This document shows, piece by piece, positions 24,158 to 30,540 of a stretch of 32,341 bases of DNA (positions are counted from its first letter, which is position 1; every line of letters starts with the position of its first letter). Under the pieces are notes generated by a model. It was not told where the DNA came from, made no database searches, and was given only the letters and a program-made list of their open reading frames with translations. Position numbers and translations under genes: made by a program. Source of the stretch: a virus; the IMG/VR virus record IMGVR_UViG_3300018481_000054, positions 1-32,341 of that record; one strand, given 5' to 3'.

Positions 24158-24610
24158 TCAGCCCGCGTCGCGGAGCTCCTCCACCTGCTCGAAGAGGTCC
24201 TCGATGGACAGCGTGCCTGCCTCGAGGGCGTCGAGCGTGGCGTTGGCGACCTTGTTGGAGTCCAGCCCCAGCTCGCCCAGCTCCTTCCAGGTGCACCCGA
24301 GCGCGCGGCGCAGGACGGAGCGCGGGTTCTTCTGGTAGGAGGTCGCGCCCTCGGCACCCCAGGTCTCGCGGTAGAAGCGGCCACCCCGCTCGCCCACGTC
24401 GGAGAAGGTGAGGGTGGGCTCGGCCTCGGTCTCGGGGTCGTTGGGGGCGTCGGTGGCGTCGGGGTTGACACCCGCGATCACCTTCCCGTTGCCAGCGGCA
24501 GCGTACTGAGCAGTGGGGGTCGCCTCGAAGAAGGCGAGAGCCTGGTCCTCGCGAGCGTGCTGGATGACGGTGCCATCGGTAAGGAAAACGGAGTACTTAC
24601 GACTAGCCAT
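24158..24610 (-). CDS. Protein with C-terminal NPR-LEAGT domain, shared with 31614-32018
   Basis: A 150-residue protein from the ATG at 24610, with GAGGAACCACC upstream. The N-terminus (RKYSVFLTDGTVIQHARED) looks like a small beta domain, followed by an acidic linker. Residues about 103-143 (NPRSVLRRALGCTWKELGEL, then GLDSNKVANATLDALEAGTL) match a segment of the protein at 31614-32018 (NPRTQLRDRLGITWAALNVL, then ELDAAAPAKAALAALEAGTT). This helical module has no function known to me. It has its own promoter at 24680-24651. Confidence 0.65.
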   Translation of the reverse strand: MASRKYSVFLTDGTVIQHAREDQALAFFEATPTAQYAAAGNGKVIAGVNPDATDAPNDPETEAEPTLTFSDVGERGGRFYRETWGAEGATSYQKNPRSVLRRALGCTWKELGELGLDSNKVANATLDALEAGTLSIEDLFEQVEELRDAG

Positions 24611-24650
24611 AGCGGGTGGTTCCTCACTTCCTGTTGTAGTTGGAAAGGCC

Positions 24651-24680
24651 ATCATACCATGTCGGGCTGCCGCCACGCAA
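24651..24680 (-). promoter_or_regulatory. Promoter upstream of 24158-24610
   Basis: On the minus strand, TTGCGT (24680-24675), an 18-base spacer and TATGAT (24656-24651) lie about 40 bases before the ATG at 24610. The -35 has the TTGCNT form found at the other minus-strand promoters. Confidence 0.55.
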
Positions 24681-24693
24681 ATGTTCCAGAGCC

Positions 24694-25011
24694 TCATCGC
24701 AGGGCTACTTCGTGCCCGTCGGCGACGACGGCGAGGTGGACGTTGTACGCCATCGATCGGGACACCCCCGCCAGGTTCCCAGCATCGATGTAGTGCATAC
24801 CATCGAGGATGGCGGCGCGGATGACGACTATGGTGGCGTCCCTGGTGGAGTCGTAGAGCTCCTGCGCAGTATGGAACCTGTCGCCGGCTCCGCGCAGGGC
24901 ATCAGCGTGGTGGAACAACAGCTCAGGGTCGAGCTGCTTCCGCGGTCTGCCCAGCGACTGCTGCCTAGTTGTGCGTTTGGGGATCACTAGTGGTTTCTTC
25001 TCGTTTGCCAT
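24694..25011 (-). CDS. Putative helix-turn-helix regulator, leaderless
   Basis: A 105-residue protein with a basic N-terminus (NEKKPLVIPKRTTRQQSLGR). Residues about 65-95 contain ILDGMHYIDAGNLAGVSRS and AYNVHLAV, which reads like a helix-turn-helix (the AGNLAGVSRSMAYNVHL stretch). It stands alone next to the divergent control region and may regulate it. The ATG lies six bases after TATAAT, so its mRNA probably has no leader. A non-regulatory DNA-binding role is possible. Confidence 0.55.
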   Translation of the reverse strand: MANEKKPLVIPKRTTRQQSLGRPRKQLDPELLFHHADALRGAGDRFHTAQELYDSTRDATIVVIRAAILDGMHYIDAGNLAGVSRSMAYNVHLAVVADGHEVALR

Positions 25012-25017
25012 GGGACA

Positions 25018-25046
25018 ATTATACTCCTCTTGCTGCCGGGAAGCAA
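25018..25046 (-). promoter_or_regulatory. Promoter of the leaderless regulator gene
   Basis: On the minus strand, TTGCTT (25046-25041), a 17-base spacer and a perfect TATAAT (25023-25018). The ATG begins seven bases later, at 25011, where transcription would be expected to start. Confidence 0.7.
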
Positions 25047-25127
25047 AGCCTAGTGGTGCGGGCACACTTCAAGATCCGCTATAGCAGGTCACAATTCCTA
25101 CCAGTCGTGTTAAAGGACCCCCAGACT

Positions 25128-25198
25128 AAACAACTGCACGACTAGTAGAGGACTCCGAATCAATCCCTAGACCAGTTGTACAGTCGTTGTAGTTGTTT
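25128..25198. repeat. Imperfect inverted repeat, candidate operator pair
   Basis: AAACAACTGCACGACT (25128-25143) is mirrored by 25182-25198, whose reverse complement is AAACAACTACAACGACT; they differ by one substitution and one insertion. A third partial copy of the AGTCGTG core is at 25103-25109. The right arm overlaps a possible -35. The neighbouring helix-turn-helix protein is an obvious candidate to bind here. Confidence 0.45.
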
Positions 25199-25215
25199 GT
25201 TGTGTTTAATAAGAT
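25187..25215 (+). promoter_or_regulatory. Possible second plus-strand promoter
   Basis: TTGTAG (25187-25192), 17 bases, TAAGAT (25210-25215). The -35 is weaker than in the other sites and lies inside an inverted-repeat arm, so it may be an operator-controlled promoter. Confidence 0.35.
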
Positions 25216-25281
25216 CTTACGAAAGCAGAACAAGGGGACCATCACAACCACCATCGGGCAGGCCCTCCTAGTCTACAACCA

Positions 25282-25310
25282 TTGCATCCACGCTGTCAGG
25301 CTACTATAAT
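25282..25310 (+). promoter_or_regulatory. Promoter of the 25354-27902 operon
   Basis: TTGCAT (25282-25287), a 17-base spacer and perfect TATAAT (25305-25310). Transcription would start near 25317, giving a leader of about 37 bases that contains the AGAGGAATCCACCAC ribosome-binding stretch. Confidence 0.7.
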
Positions 25311-25353
25311 AAGGGGGTGGGCGACCGCCCGCACTACGAGAGGAATCCACCAC

Positions 25354-25602
25354 ATGCCCGACCTTACAGACCCATCAGGGCGGAAGATCACTCGCCAGCC
25401 CCGCGTCTACAGCTCCAACCCAGGGCGGCAGAAGTCCGCGCAGATCTCACGCTCCCGCAAGGCTCAAGCCATACTGAAGGACATGGCCTACTACGGGGAG
25501 GCGATCCCGGAGCAGAGCTGGCAGGCCATGTACCGCGACCTCCTAGCCACCCCCCTCTACAACCCTGCCGGCGAGATCTACCTCATGAAGGAGGGCGAGT
25601 GA
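25354..25602 (+). CDS. Small basic protein, first gene of the rightward operon
   Basis: An 82-residue protein starting at the ATG at 25354, after AGAGGAATCCACCAC. The first half is rich in Arg, Lys and Ser (SGRKITRQPRVYSSNPGRQK) and could contact nucleic acid. The second half is helical (AQAILKDMAYYGEAIPEQSW). No family recognised. It overlaps the next gene by four bases (GTGA). Confidence 0.6.
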   Translation: MPDLTDPSGRKITRQPRVYSSNPGRQKSAQISRSRKAQAILKDMAYYGEAIPEQSWQAMYRDLLATPLYNPAGEIYLMKEGE

Positions 25603-25820
25603 CCCCGACCTGCCCGCGCTGCGGGGAGCCCCTGCCCAACCGTCGCATCCCCGCCCTCTCCCGCTGGGACAATCGCACGTACATCTGCAACAACTGCGGA
25701 ATGGCTGAGGCCCTGCTCCAGTACGAGGCCATGGAGAAGGGCAAGAACCCCTACGACAACATCCACCCAACGGGAGGCTCCATCGTGTGGTCCATCTTCA
25801 AGGGGCGGGTGCGGAAGTGA
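25599..25820 (+). CDS. Small zinc-ribbon protein
   Basis: A 73-residue GTG-start protein coupled to the gene before it. CPRCGEPLPNRR and YICNNCGMAE form a CxxC-CxxC zinc ribbon about 25 residues apart. The remainder contains GKNPYDNIHPTGGSIVW. Such ribbons often act in phage-host protein or nucleic-acid contacts; the target is unknown. Confidence 0.65.
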   Translation: MTPTCPRCGEPLPNRRIPALSRWDNRTYICNNCGMAEALLQYEAMEKGKNPYDNIHPTGGSIVWSIFKGRVRK

Positions 25821-26284
25821 TGCCCATCATCACCTTCGACCTGGACAGCACGCTCGCCGACACCCGCGCCCGTCGCTACCTCATCAATCGCGAGGGTCCC
25901 ACCGACTGGCGGGCGTACTCCATGGCATGCTCGTCTGACGAGCCCATCGCCCACACGGTCGCGCTCTGGCACGCGCTCGCGCCCACCTACAACCTCGCCA
26001 TAGTCACCGCCCGCAACATCCTGGCCAGGGGGCTCACCGAGGAGTGGCTGCTCAAGCACCACATCCGCCCCGACCTCCTACTCATGGCCAGCGATGAGCA
26101 AGCCACCATGGATCACGGAGAGTACAAGAAGGTCAGGGTCCTCGAGGCAGGGCGGCGACTGTCGGGGCACGTCACCCTCCACATCGATGACTGGCCGCCA
26201 GTCGCTGATGCGCTTGCCGAAATCGGGGTCCCCTGCCTCATGGTAACCCCCCCGTCTAGTGAAGGGCCGGGCAACTATGTCTGA
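25820..26284 (+). CDS. HAD-family phosphatase
   Basis: A 154-residue hydrolase. Motif I is FDLDSTLADT (nucleophile D7, acid D9), motif II is AIVTAR, and a late HIDDWPP is the acidic metal-binding motif. A Lys in EYKKVRV is a plausible motif III. Family members of this size remove phosphate from nucleotides or DNA 3' ends (as in the T4 polynucleotide kinase phosphatase domain). Given its neighbours, a nucleotide or DNA-end phosphatase is likely. It is coupled by TGATG. Confidence 0.75.
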   Translation: MPIITFDLDSTLADTRARRYLINREGPTDWRAYSMACSSDEPIAHTVALWHALAPTYNLAIVTARNILARGLTEEWLLKHHIRPDLLLMASDEQATMDHGEYKKVRVLEAGRRLSGHVTLHIDDWPPVADALAEIGVPCLMVTPPSSEGPGNYV

Positions 26285-26429
26285 CCACGACCCGCTGTGC
26301 GAGGTGGATGTCCACGGGAACTTCTGTCAGTGCTGCCTGATCGCCAAGGTCCGCGCCGACGAGCGGGAGCGGATGCACGACGTCTACCACATGGAAGAGC
26401 GCGTCCCTGATCGCCGGGAGCAGCAATGA
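26277..26429 (+). CDS. 50-residue Cys/His protein
   Basis: Overlaps the phosphatase gene by eight bases and the next gene by four. CEVDVHGNFCQCC near the N-terminus gives four Cys and one His within about 15 residues, likely a compact zinc site. The rest is a charged helix (KVRADERERMHDVYHMEERV). No known function. Confidence 0.55.
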   Translation: MSDHDPLCEVDVHGNFCQCCLIAKVRADERERMHDVYHMEERVPDRREQQ

Positions 26430-26686
26430 GTAGGGCGGAGGCCGAGCAGGCCGAGAGGGAAGGGCGGTACGTGGGTGCCCTCGCCCTCTGGTACCAGGTC
26501 CTTTTCGCTGGGCACGACGACATGGAGGATGTCATGGATCACATCGACGCTACCCGCGCATGGTCGCGCGCCCCCGCCGAGCCCCCCGCCCACGGGTGCG
26601 GGAAGGAATACTGCCAGACCCTCGGCTGCCCGCACGCCAAGTTCAAGGTGGTCAAGCGAGACAGGTCCTTCCCATGGAGAGGCTGA
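26426..26686 (+). CDS. Helical protein with C-terminal Cys/His cluster
   Basis: An 86-residue protein (ATGA overlap). The N-terminal helix-turn-helix-like repeat AEREGRYVGALALWYQVLFA resembles a single TPR-type hairpin. The C-terminus has HGCGKEYCQTLGCPHAKF, a probable zinc site. Its end overlaps the glycosyltransferase start by thirteen bases. No function recognised. Confidence 0.6.
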   Translation: MSRAEAEQAEREGRYVGALALWYQVLFAGHDDMEDVMDHIDATRAWSRAPAEPPAHGCGKEYCQTLGCPHAKFKVVKRDRSFPWRG

Positions 26687-27462
26687 GCCTAGCGGTCCCC
26701 TCGTCCATGCGATGGCACCGTACGAGGACTCTGGAGCAACTCGAGGAAGTGTCGCTCCGCATGGACATTTCGTACTACGTCCCCATCGAGCAGTCGGCCC
26801 GCTACCGAATGGCCATGCCCGCGTGGGTCAAGGTCGTCCCTCGAGGCGGGCGTGCCCACCAGGCTCGCACGGCCATCATGGAGGACCACCGAGGGGCCGA
26901 CGTCATGATGATGGATGACGACATCCCCTGGTTCGTGGGCTGCCTGAAGGTGTTCCCCGACAAGGCCAGTGAGAAGGCACCCAAGACCCCGAAGCTCAAC
27001 GCCATGGAAGTGGGGAACATGGGGTTCCGGGCGCTGGATATCACAGGGCTGAAGGCATGGGGGGTCTACCCCGTTCCCTACAGCGGCACTGCCCTCCAGC
27101 CTCGCATCGGGGTCGGGGAGGTCTTCCTCTGCGGTGGCGCGTTCGGGCTCCGTGTCCCCAGCGAGGGCATGGGGTTCAGCGTCGACCTCCACGTCAAGGA
27201 GGACTACGAGATCACGGCCCGCCTCCTCGAGCGTGACAAGGCGGTGGTGCGGCTCGACTGCGTCTGTCCCTACACCGTCGTTGGCGAGGGTGATGGTGGG
27301 ATGGCGGAGCACCGAACCAGTGCTGCCGAGGAGCTGAGCGTCGCCTACCTCACGTCGCAGTGGCCGCAGTGGTTCACGAGGCGAGCCGACCGTGCTGGGC
27401 TGCCGCAGGTCAAGTTCCACAACAAGGTGGACTGGTACGATGTGGGGGAAGTGATGTCGTGA
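26674..27462 (+). CDS. GT-A glycosyltransferase, resembling DNA-base (TAGT-type) transferases
   Basis: A 262-residue protein. The N-terminal strand-helix pattern ISYYVPIEQSARYRMAM (32-48) leads to VMMMDDDIPWF (78-87), whose DDD should bind metal and nucleotide sugar. KEDYEI (175-180) supplies the Glu-Asp pair usual near the acceptor, and FLCGGAFGLRV (151-161) fits the donor pocket. This resembles the transferases described with TET/JBP enzymes in phages that glycosylate modified bases. With a dCMP hydroxymethylase-like gene in the same phage, 5-hydroxymethylcytosine in DNA is a plausible acceptor. Protein glycosylation is an alternative. Confidence 0.65.
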   Translation: MERLSLAVPSSMRWHRTRTLEQLEEVSLRMDISYYVPIEQSARYRMAMPAWVKVVPRGGRAHQARTAIMEDHRGADVMMMDDDIPWFVGCLKVFPDKASEKAPKTPKLNAMEVGNMGFRALDITGLKAWGVYPVPYSGTALQPRIGVGEVFLCGGAFGLRVPSEGMGFSVDLHVKEDYEITARLLERDKAVVRLDCVCPYTVVGEGDGGMAEHRTSAAEELSVAYLTSQWPQWFTRRADRAGLPQVKFHNKVDWYDVGEVMS

Positions 27463-27902
27463 CCCACGTGTGGCTGACGTGCGAGATCCAGGGGACGCCC
27501 AAGCCTCAGGGCTCCATGATGACAAGCGCCACGAGTGCAGCGCTCTGGTACCCAGAGAAGACGAAGCTCCATCGCAACTACGTCATCGACGCGCTCCGTG
27601 GGTGGTGGGAATACGAGCCTGCCACCATGCCCATTCAGCTTGACCTCCTGTTCCGCATGCCCCGCCCCGCGTGGCACTTCGGGACGGGGCGGAATGCCGG
27701 GGTGCTCAAGGCCTCGTCGCCGGCGCAGCATACGCAGACCCCCGACCTCGACAAGCTCGTCCGCCTCGTTGGCGACGCTCTCGTGGGGGCGGGGGTCATC
27801 CACGATGACTCGCAGATCCACACCATCCATGCCGACAAGGTCTGGCTGGCCACGGATGCGAGCGTGGGCAGCACCAGGGTTCGGGTCGGTATCCCTCGTT
27901 AG
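27459..27902 (+). CDS. rusA: RusA-type Holliday junction resolvase
   Basis: A 147-residue endonuclease starting with GTG in a GTGA overlap. Family marks are the N-terminal KPQGSM, then PDLDKLVRLVGDALVGAGVI and DDSQIHTIHADKVWL, which carry the conserved acidic residues that bind metal in dimeric RusA. It cuts four-way junctions before packaging or during recombination. It is the last gene of the rightward operon and ends just before a strong terminator. Confidence 0.85.
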   Translation: MTHVWLTCEIQGTPKPQGSMMTSATSAALWYPEKTKLHRNYVIDALRGWWEYEPATMPIQLDLLFRMPRPAWHFGTGRNAGVLKASSPAQHTQTPDLDKLVRLVGDALVGAGVIHDDSQIHTIHADKVWLATDASVGSTRVRVGIPR

Positions 27903-27910
27903 GCATGGAA

Positions 27911-27939
27911 AAGCCCCCCTGAGAACTTCAGGGGGGCTT
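27911..27939. terminator. Bidirectional terminator between convergent operons
   Basis: AAGCCCCCCTGA (27911-27922) and TCAGGGGGGCTT (27928-27939) form a perfect twelve-base-pair stem with a five-base loop. T-rich sequence follows on the plus strand, and on the minus strand the exit reads TTTTCC. It lies between stop codons at 27902 and 27953 and should terminate both transcripts. Confidence 0.88.
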
Positions 27940-27952
27940 CTCCTCGTGCTAC

Positions 27953-28078
27953 CTACTCGTCATCACCCTCGCTTGGGGAGCAAGTACCCCCCCAGAGGAA
28001 CGAGGCGACCTGGTGCTGCACCCGGTCCTCTTCGGTGGGGAAGACGTAGCCGCAGTACTCACACCTTCGCTTGTCCAT
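27953..28078 (-). CDS. 41-residue zinc-finger-like protein
   Basis: Contains CEYCGYVFPTEEDRVQHQVA, a Cys-x2-Cys followed by His, and a later Cys in GGTCSPSE; probably a single C2H2/C2HC finger. The start codon sits directly after a GAGGAGGAGG run that in the upstream gene encodes a poly-Glu tail, so that run doubles as the ribosome-binding site. It overlaps the upstream gene by 20 bases. Confidence 0.6.
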   Translation of the reverse strand: MDKRRCEYCGYVFPTEEDRVQHQVASFLWGGTCSPSEGDDE

Positions 28079-28283
28079 CCTCCTCCTCCTCCTCCTCGTC
28101 AGCCTCGTACTCGGCCTTCTCGTCGAGAGCGTCGTACCACTCGGGGCTGCCCGGTTCGAAGGCCTGGAACTTCCGGCTGGGGTCCTGTAGGACCTCACTC
28201 CAGTAGGCGCTCGTGAACTCGGGCCTGTCCTCGCACTCGCCGTACAGATGGCCGCAGGCAGGGTAGTCCTCGCAGGTGATCAT
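28059..28283 (-). CDS. Small acidic protein with poly-Glu tail
   Basis: A 74-residue protein beginning MITCEDYPACGHLYGECEDR (three Cys and one His, possible metal site), with an aromatic/Pro middle and a run of six Glu near the end. The ATG overlaps the previous stop (ATGA). The strong negative charge could mimic DNA, as some phage anti-defence proteins do, but the protein is short and this is only a suggestion. Confidence 0.6.
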   Translation of the reverse strand: MITCEDYPACGHLYGECEDRPEFTSAYWSEVLQDPSRKFQAFEPGSPEWYDALDEKAEYEADEEEEEEDGQAKV

Positions 28284-28549
28284 GCGACCTGGTCCTTGTG
28301 CGAGAGGCGAATGTGCTGCGACACCCGCTTGTACCCCTTTCCACAGTACTTGCAGACCTGGAGGTTGAGGGCCTCCGGGGCGGCAGCCATGATGGTGACT
28401 CGGGGGGTGGGCTTCGGCACGGGGGGCACCGGGAACTCGTACGCCATGGGGTGCTTCCCCCTACGAGACAGGAGGCGCTTCAGGGCGGTGGTGGTGATGG
28501 CACCGCTGGCGAAGCCGACGACGAGCCAGATGAGGATGTCGGGGTTCAT
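28280..28549 (-). CDS. Membrane-anchored C2H2 zinc-finger protein
   Basis: An 89-residue protein from the ATG at 28549 (ATGA overlap). Residues about 4-22 (DILIWLVVGFASGAITTTAL) form a single membrane span, followed by KRLLSRRG, a Pro-rich linker, and a C-terminal CKYCGKGYKRVSQHIRLSH that matches a classical C2H2 finger. This predicts an inner-membrane anchor with a cytoplasmic zinc finger. No such family is known to me. Confidence 0.6.
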   Translation of the reverse strand: MNPDILIWLVVGFASGAITTTALKRLLSRRGKHPMAYEFPVPPVPKPTPRVTIMAAAPEALNLQVCKYCGKGYKRVSQHIRLSHKDQVA

Positions 28550-28653
28550 GCCTTCACCCCGTCCATGCACTCCATGCAGAGGACCTCACCGGTCCAGAGT
28601 TTGGTGGCGTCCTCGTGCTTGACGAGCTCGTCACACCATGAGCATTCGATCAC
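28546..28653 (-). CDS. 35-residue zinc-ribbon protein
   Basis: A GTG-start ORF coupled on both sides (GTGA with the gene before, ATGA with the gene after) and preceded by AGAAAGGGA. It encodes CSWCDELVKHEDATKLWTGE and then LCMECMDG, a complete CxxC-CxxC ribbon in a tiny protein. Its frame, overlaps and ribosome-binding site argue it is real. Confidence 0.6.
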   Translation of the reverse strand: MIECSWCDELVKHEDATKLWTGEVLCMECMDGVKA

Positions 28654-28883
28654 TTGCGTCCCTTTCTGTGAGCCACCCTGCGACGGATGGCCTCAATGGT
28701 CCCGTCGCTCAAGGCGAGCGCACGGGGGTCGGTGCTGTCCCAACAGTTCAAGCATCGCTGGCAAGTGACGCGGAACAGGTGGGGCTGGCGGGGGTGCTGA
28801 TCTACGTACATGGCCGAACGGACAGGGAGACCCTGCCCGTCCGGCTTGTCGTAGCAGATGCCGTTGATCATGTAGCTCGGCAT
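28650..28883 (-). CDS. Small Cys-rich protein
   Basis: A 77-residue protein overlapping the previous stop by one base. It contains GICYDKPDGQGLP and TCQRCLNCWDSTD (C-x2-C-x2-C), then a basic helix (GTIEAIRRRVAHRKGRK). It is likely a zinc-binding, possibly nucleic-acid-binding protein. No specific family. Confidence 0.6.
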   Translation of the reverse strand: MPSYMINGICYDKPDGQGLPVRSAMYVDQHPRQPHLFRVTCQRCLNCWDSTDPRALALSDGTIEAIRRRVAHRKGRK

Positions 28884-29104
28884 CAGTAGTCCTCATCCCA
28901 GTGCTCGCCCGCGTAGAGCGGGTCGAAGTCGGCGGGCTGCTCGAACGGGTAGCGCTGTTCGAGCTCGTACTGGAGGTCGAGGCGCTCGCCCCAGTGCTTG
29001 TCGCAGCGGGGGAACGACTTCCCCGTGCTGGACAGGGGGTCGCGGTACTCCACGTCGCCAGCGCAGTTGCCCTGGTGTTCGTCGATGCAGGTGGGGGGAG
29101 TCAC
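28883..29104 (-). CDS. Conserved actinobacteriophage-type Cys/His protein
   Basis: A 73-residue GTG-start protein (GTGA overlap). CIDEHQGNCAGDVEYRDPLS, then FPRCDKHWGERLDLQYELEQ, and the ending PADFDPLYAGEHWDEDY form a pattern I associate with small proteins encoded by many actinobacterial phages. Three Cys and two His could bind a zinc ion. Function unknown. Confidence 0.65.
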   Translation of the reverse strand: MTPPTCIDEHQGNCAGDVEYRDPLSSTGKSFPRCDKHWGERLDLQYELEQRYPFEQPADFDPLYAGEHWDEDY

Positions 29105-29511
29105 AGCCCCTCCTCCTCGGCGCGGTACTCGAGGATGTCGATGAGGCGGTCGCCCATCTCGTCGATCTCCTCCTCGTCGTAGTCGTCCCACATGTCCTCG
29201 ACCACGTCGTCGTCGACCTGCACGGAGAACTCGTAGGTCACGTGCTTGACCACGGCCTTGCACCGCAGCGCCTCCTTGACTCCTTCGATCGCACCCTCCG
29301 CGCTGTCGGCGGGGAAGTTGGGGACCTCCAGGACGATGACCTGGTTGGGGGTGCGGATCTGCACGTTCCACAGGCGCTGGATCAGGTCGCAGCCCAGCTC
29401 CTCGAGGGCGAGGTTGGCGTCCTCGAGGCTGAGCTTGCCCGCCTGGTAGAGCTGGGTGAAGACCCCGGTCACTGCCTTGCGCGGGGGGTCCAACTTCCGC
29501 TCGTCACACAT
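29101..29511 (-). CDS. Hypothetical acidic protein
   Basis: A 136-residue protein with AAAGGAACCACC before its ATG and a two-hairpin leader upstream. An N-terminal helical part (GVFTQLYQAGKLSLEDANLA) is followed by a beta segment (LWNVQIRTPNQVIVLEVPNF; HVTYEFSVQVDDD) and a very acidic C-terminus (DDYDEEEIDEMGDRLIDI). No family recognised. The acidic tail overlaps the next gene start. Confidence 0.6.
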   Translation of the reverse strand: MCDERKLDPPRKAVTGVFTQLYQAGKLSLEDANLALEELGCDLIQRLWNVQIRTPNQVIVLEVPNFPADSAEGAIEGVKEALRCKAVVKHVTYEFSVQVDDDVVEDMWDDYDEEEIDEMGDRLIDILEYRAEEEGL

Positions 29512-29605
29512 GGTGGTTCCTTTCTGCTTGGGCTCCCCGATGGAGCCCTTCGCGTGCCCCCCCACGGCTCGAACGTGGGTGCCTGCCAGCAGGGCTCCTA
29601 TTCAG
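29512..29605 (-). promoter_or_regulatory. Structured leader, family B copy 1 (two hairpins)
   Basis: Fills the gap between two genes. In minus-strand order: GCTGGCAGGCA; stem CCCACG/CGTGGG (29579-29561) with a seven-base TTCGAGC loop; stem GGGCTCC/GGAGCCC (29548-29530) with a five-base loop; and the AAAGGAACCACC ribosome-binding stretch. Copy 2 at 30541-30631 keeps every element with compensatory stem changes. TTCGAGC in a 7-base loop looks like a tRNA T-loop. Confidence 0.65.
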
Positions 29606-29998
29606 TTAGATTCCCCGTGCCTTGCGGATGGAGCTGTCCCAGCGCCACCAGTTGGACTCCAGCCGGCTCCCGAAGACGCGGATGAACTGCGCGAGGTCGG
29701 CCTGCGTGTCGCGCAGGGGCACCCGCTCCCAGTAGATGGGGACGGTGATCATACCCGAGTTGACGGGCACGTTGAACACGTTGGCGGAAGTGGTGGCCCA
29801 CCCGACGCCTTCGATGCCGATGATGCAGTGCTCCACGCCGCGCTCGGTCTTGGCCTCGGCCATCACCAGGGGCTCGACGTAGAAGGTGGCGGGCGGGGCC
29901 TCGCCGTAGATGGCGGTGTAGATGGGCACCAGTAGCTCGGCGAGGGCCTCGCTGTTGACCCGGTTCACCGGCAGGGGGGTGCGGTCGCTGTCACTCAT
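29606..29998 (-). CDS. Hypothetical protein
   Basis: A 130-residue protein from the ATG at 29998 (ATGA overlap). It has an N-terminal helix (NSEALAELLVPIYTAIYGEA), then strands with Val/Ile alternation (TFYVEPLVMAEAKT; CIIGIEGVGWATTSANVFNV; MITVPIYWERVPL), and a helix ending WWRWDSSIRKARGI. It looks like a compact alpha/beta fold. No function recognised. Confidence 0.6.
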   Translation of the reverse strand: MSDSDRTPLPVNRVNSEALAELLVPIYTAIYGEAPPATFYVEPLVMAEAKTERGVEHCIIGIEGVGWATTSANVFNVPVNSGMITVPIYWERVPLRDTQADLAQFIRVFGSRLESNWWRWDSSIRKARGI

Positions 29999-30540
29999 GC
30001 GAAGAGCTCCTTCTCGGTGATGAAGTAGATGAGGCCGTTGGCGTAGACCACGTGGTAGCCGTGGTCGTTCACGTCTCCCACTGCTCGCTGGTACTGGGCG
30101 CACACGTCGCACCCGTCGATGTCGTGCTCGTCACCCTGGTGGTGCGCCCACGCGTCCTCGAGCTCGTCGACCAGCCAGTCCACGGCCTCGCCGATGGAGT
30201 GGATCTCGGCTGTTTCCATGGGCAGGTGGCCCGGCGTGTTCATGCCGCCGACCCACTGGCCTCGCATGCGGGCCACCGTGTACTTCACCAGGTTCTGCAG
30301 CGGCTCCAGCCCGCAGTCCACGAGGGTCTCGCGCACCCCGCGTGCCAGCGCCGCGCTGTTCGGCCCCCACCCCTGCTCGCGCAGGCTGACCTCGAGGGTG
30401 GCCAGCAGCCGGGCCTCGGCCTCCTGGTAGGGCTCGTTCCAGGCTGCAGCGACCTCGTTGTTGTCGTCCGTGGCCACGGCCCAGAAGTGCTCGAGCGCAG
30501 CCTCGGCTGCCGCCCGCGCTGGGGTTCTGTCGTTCTGCAT
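29995..30540 (-). CDS. Hypothetical helical protein
   Basis: A 181-residue protein with GAGAGGAACCACC directly before its ATG. It is mostly helical (ARAAAEAALEHFWAVATDDN; EAEARLLATLEVSLREQGWG; SIGEAVDWLVDELEDAWAHH), with a central MRGQWVGGMNTPGHLPM loop and a late DGCDVCAQY. No known domain. It is preceded by the second family B leader. Confidence 0.6.
   Translation of the reverse strand: MQNDRTPARAAAEAALEHFWAVATDDNNEVAAAWNEPYQEAEARLLATLEVSLREQGWGPNSAALARGVRETLVDCGLEPLQNLVKYTVARMRGQWVGGMNTPGHLPMETAEIHSIGEAVDWLVDELEDAWAHHQGDEHDIDGCDVCAQYQRAVGDVNDHGYHVVYANGLIYFITEKELFA

Larger units (their letters stand above)
25047..25353. other. Divergent control region without genes
   Basis: About 300 bases, clearly more AT-rich than the flanks and with no plausible gene. 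It holds outward-facing promoters on both sides, an inverted repeat (25128-25198), a T/G-rich run (25174-25210) and AAGATCTT (25211-25218). Such a region may be the switch between the two transcription units and could include a replication origin. I see no clean iteron series. Confidence 0.55.
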
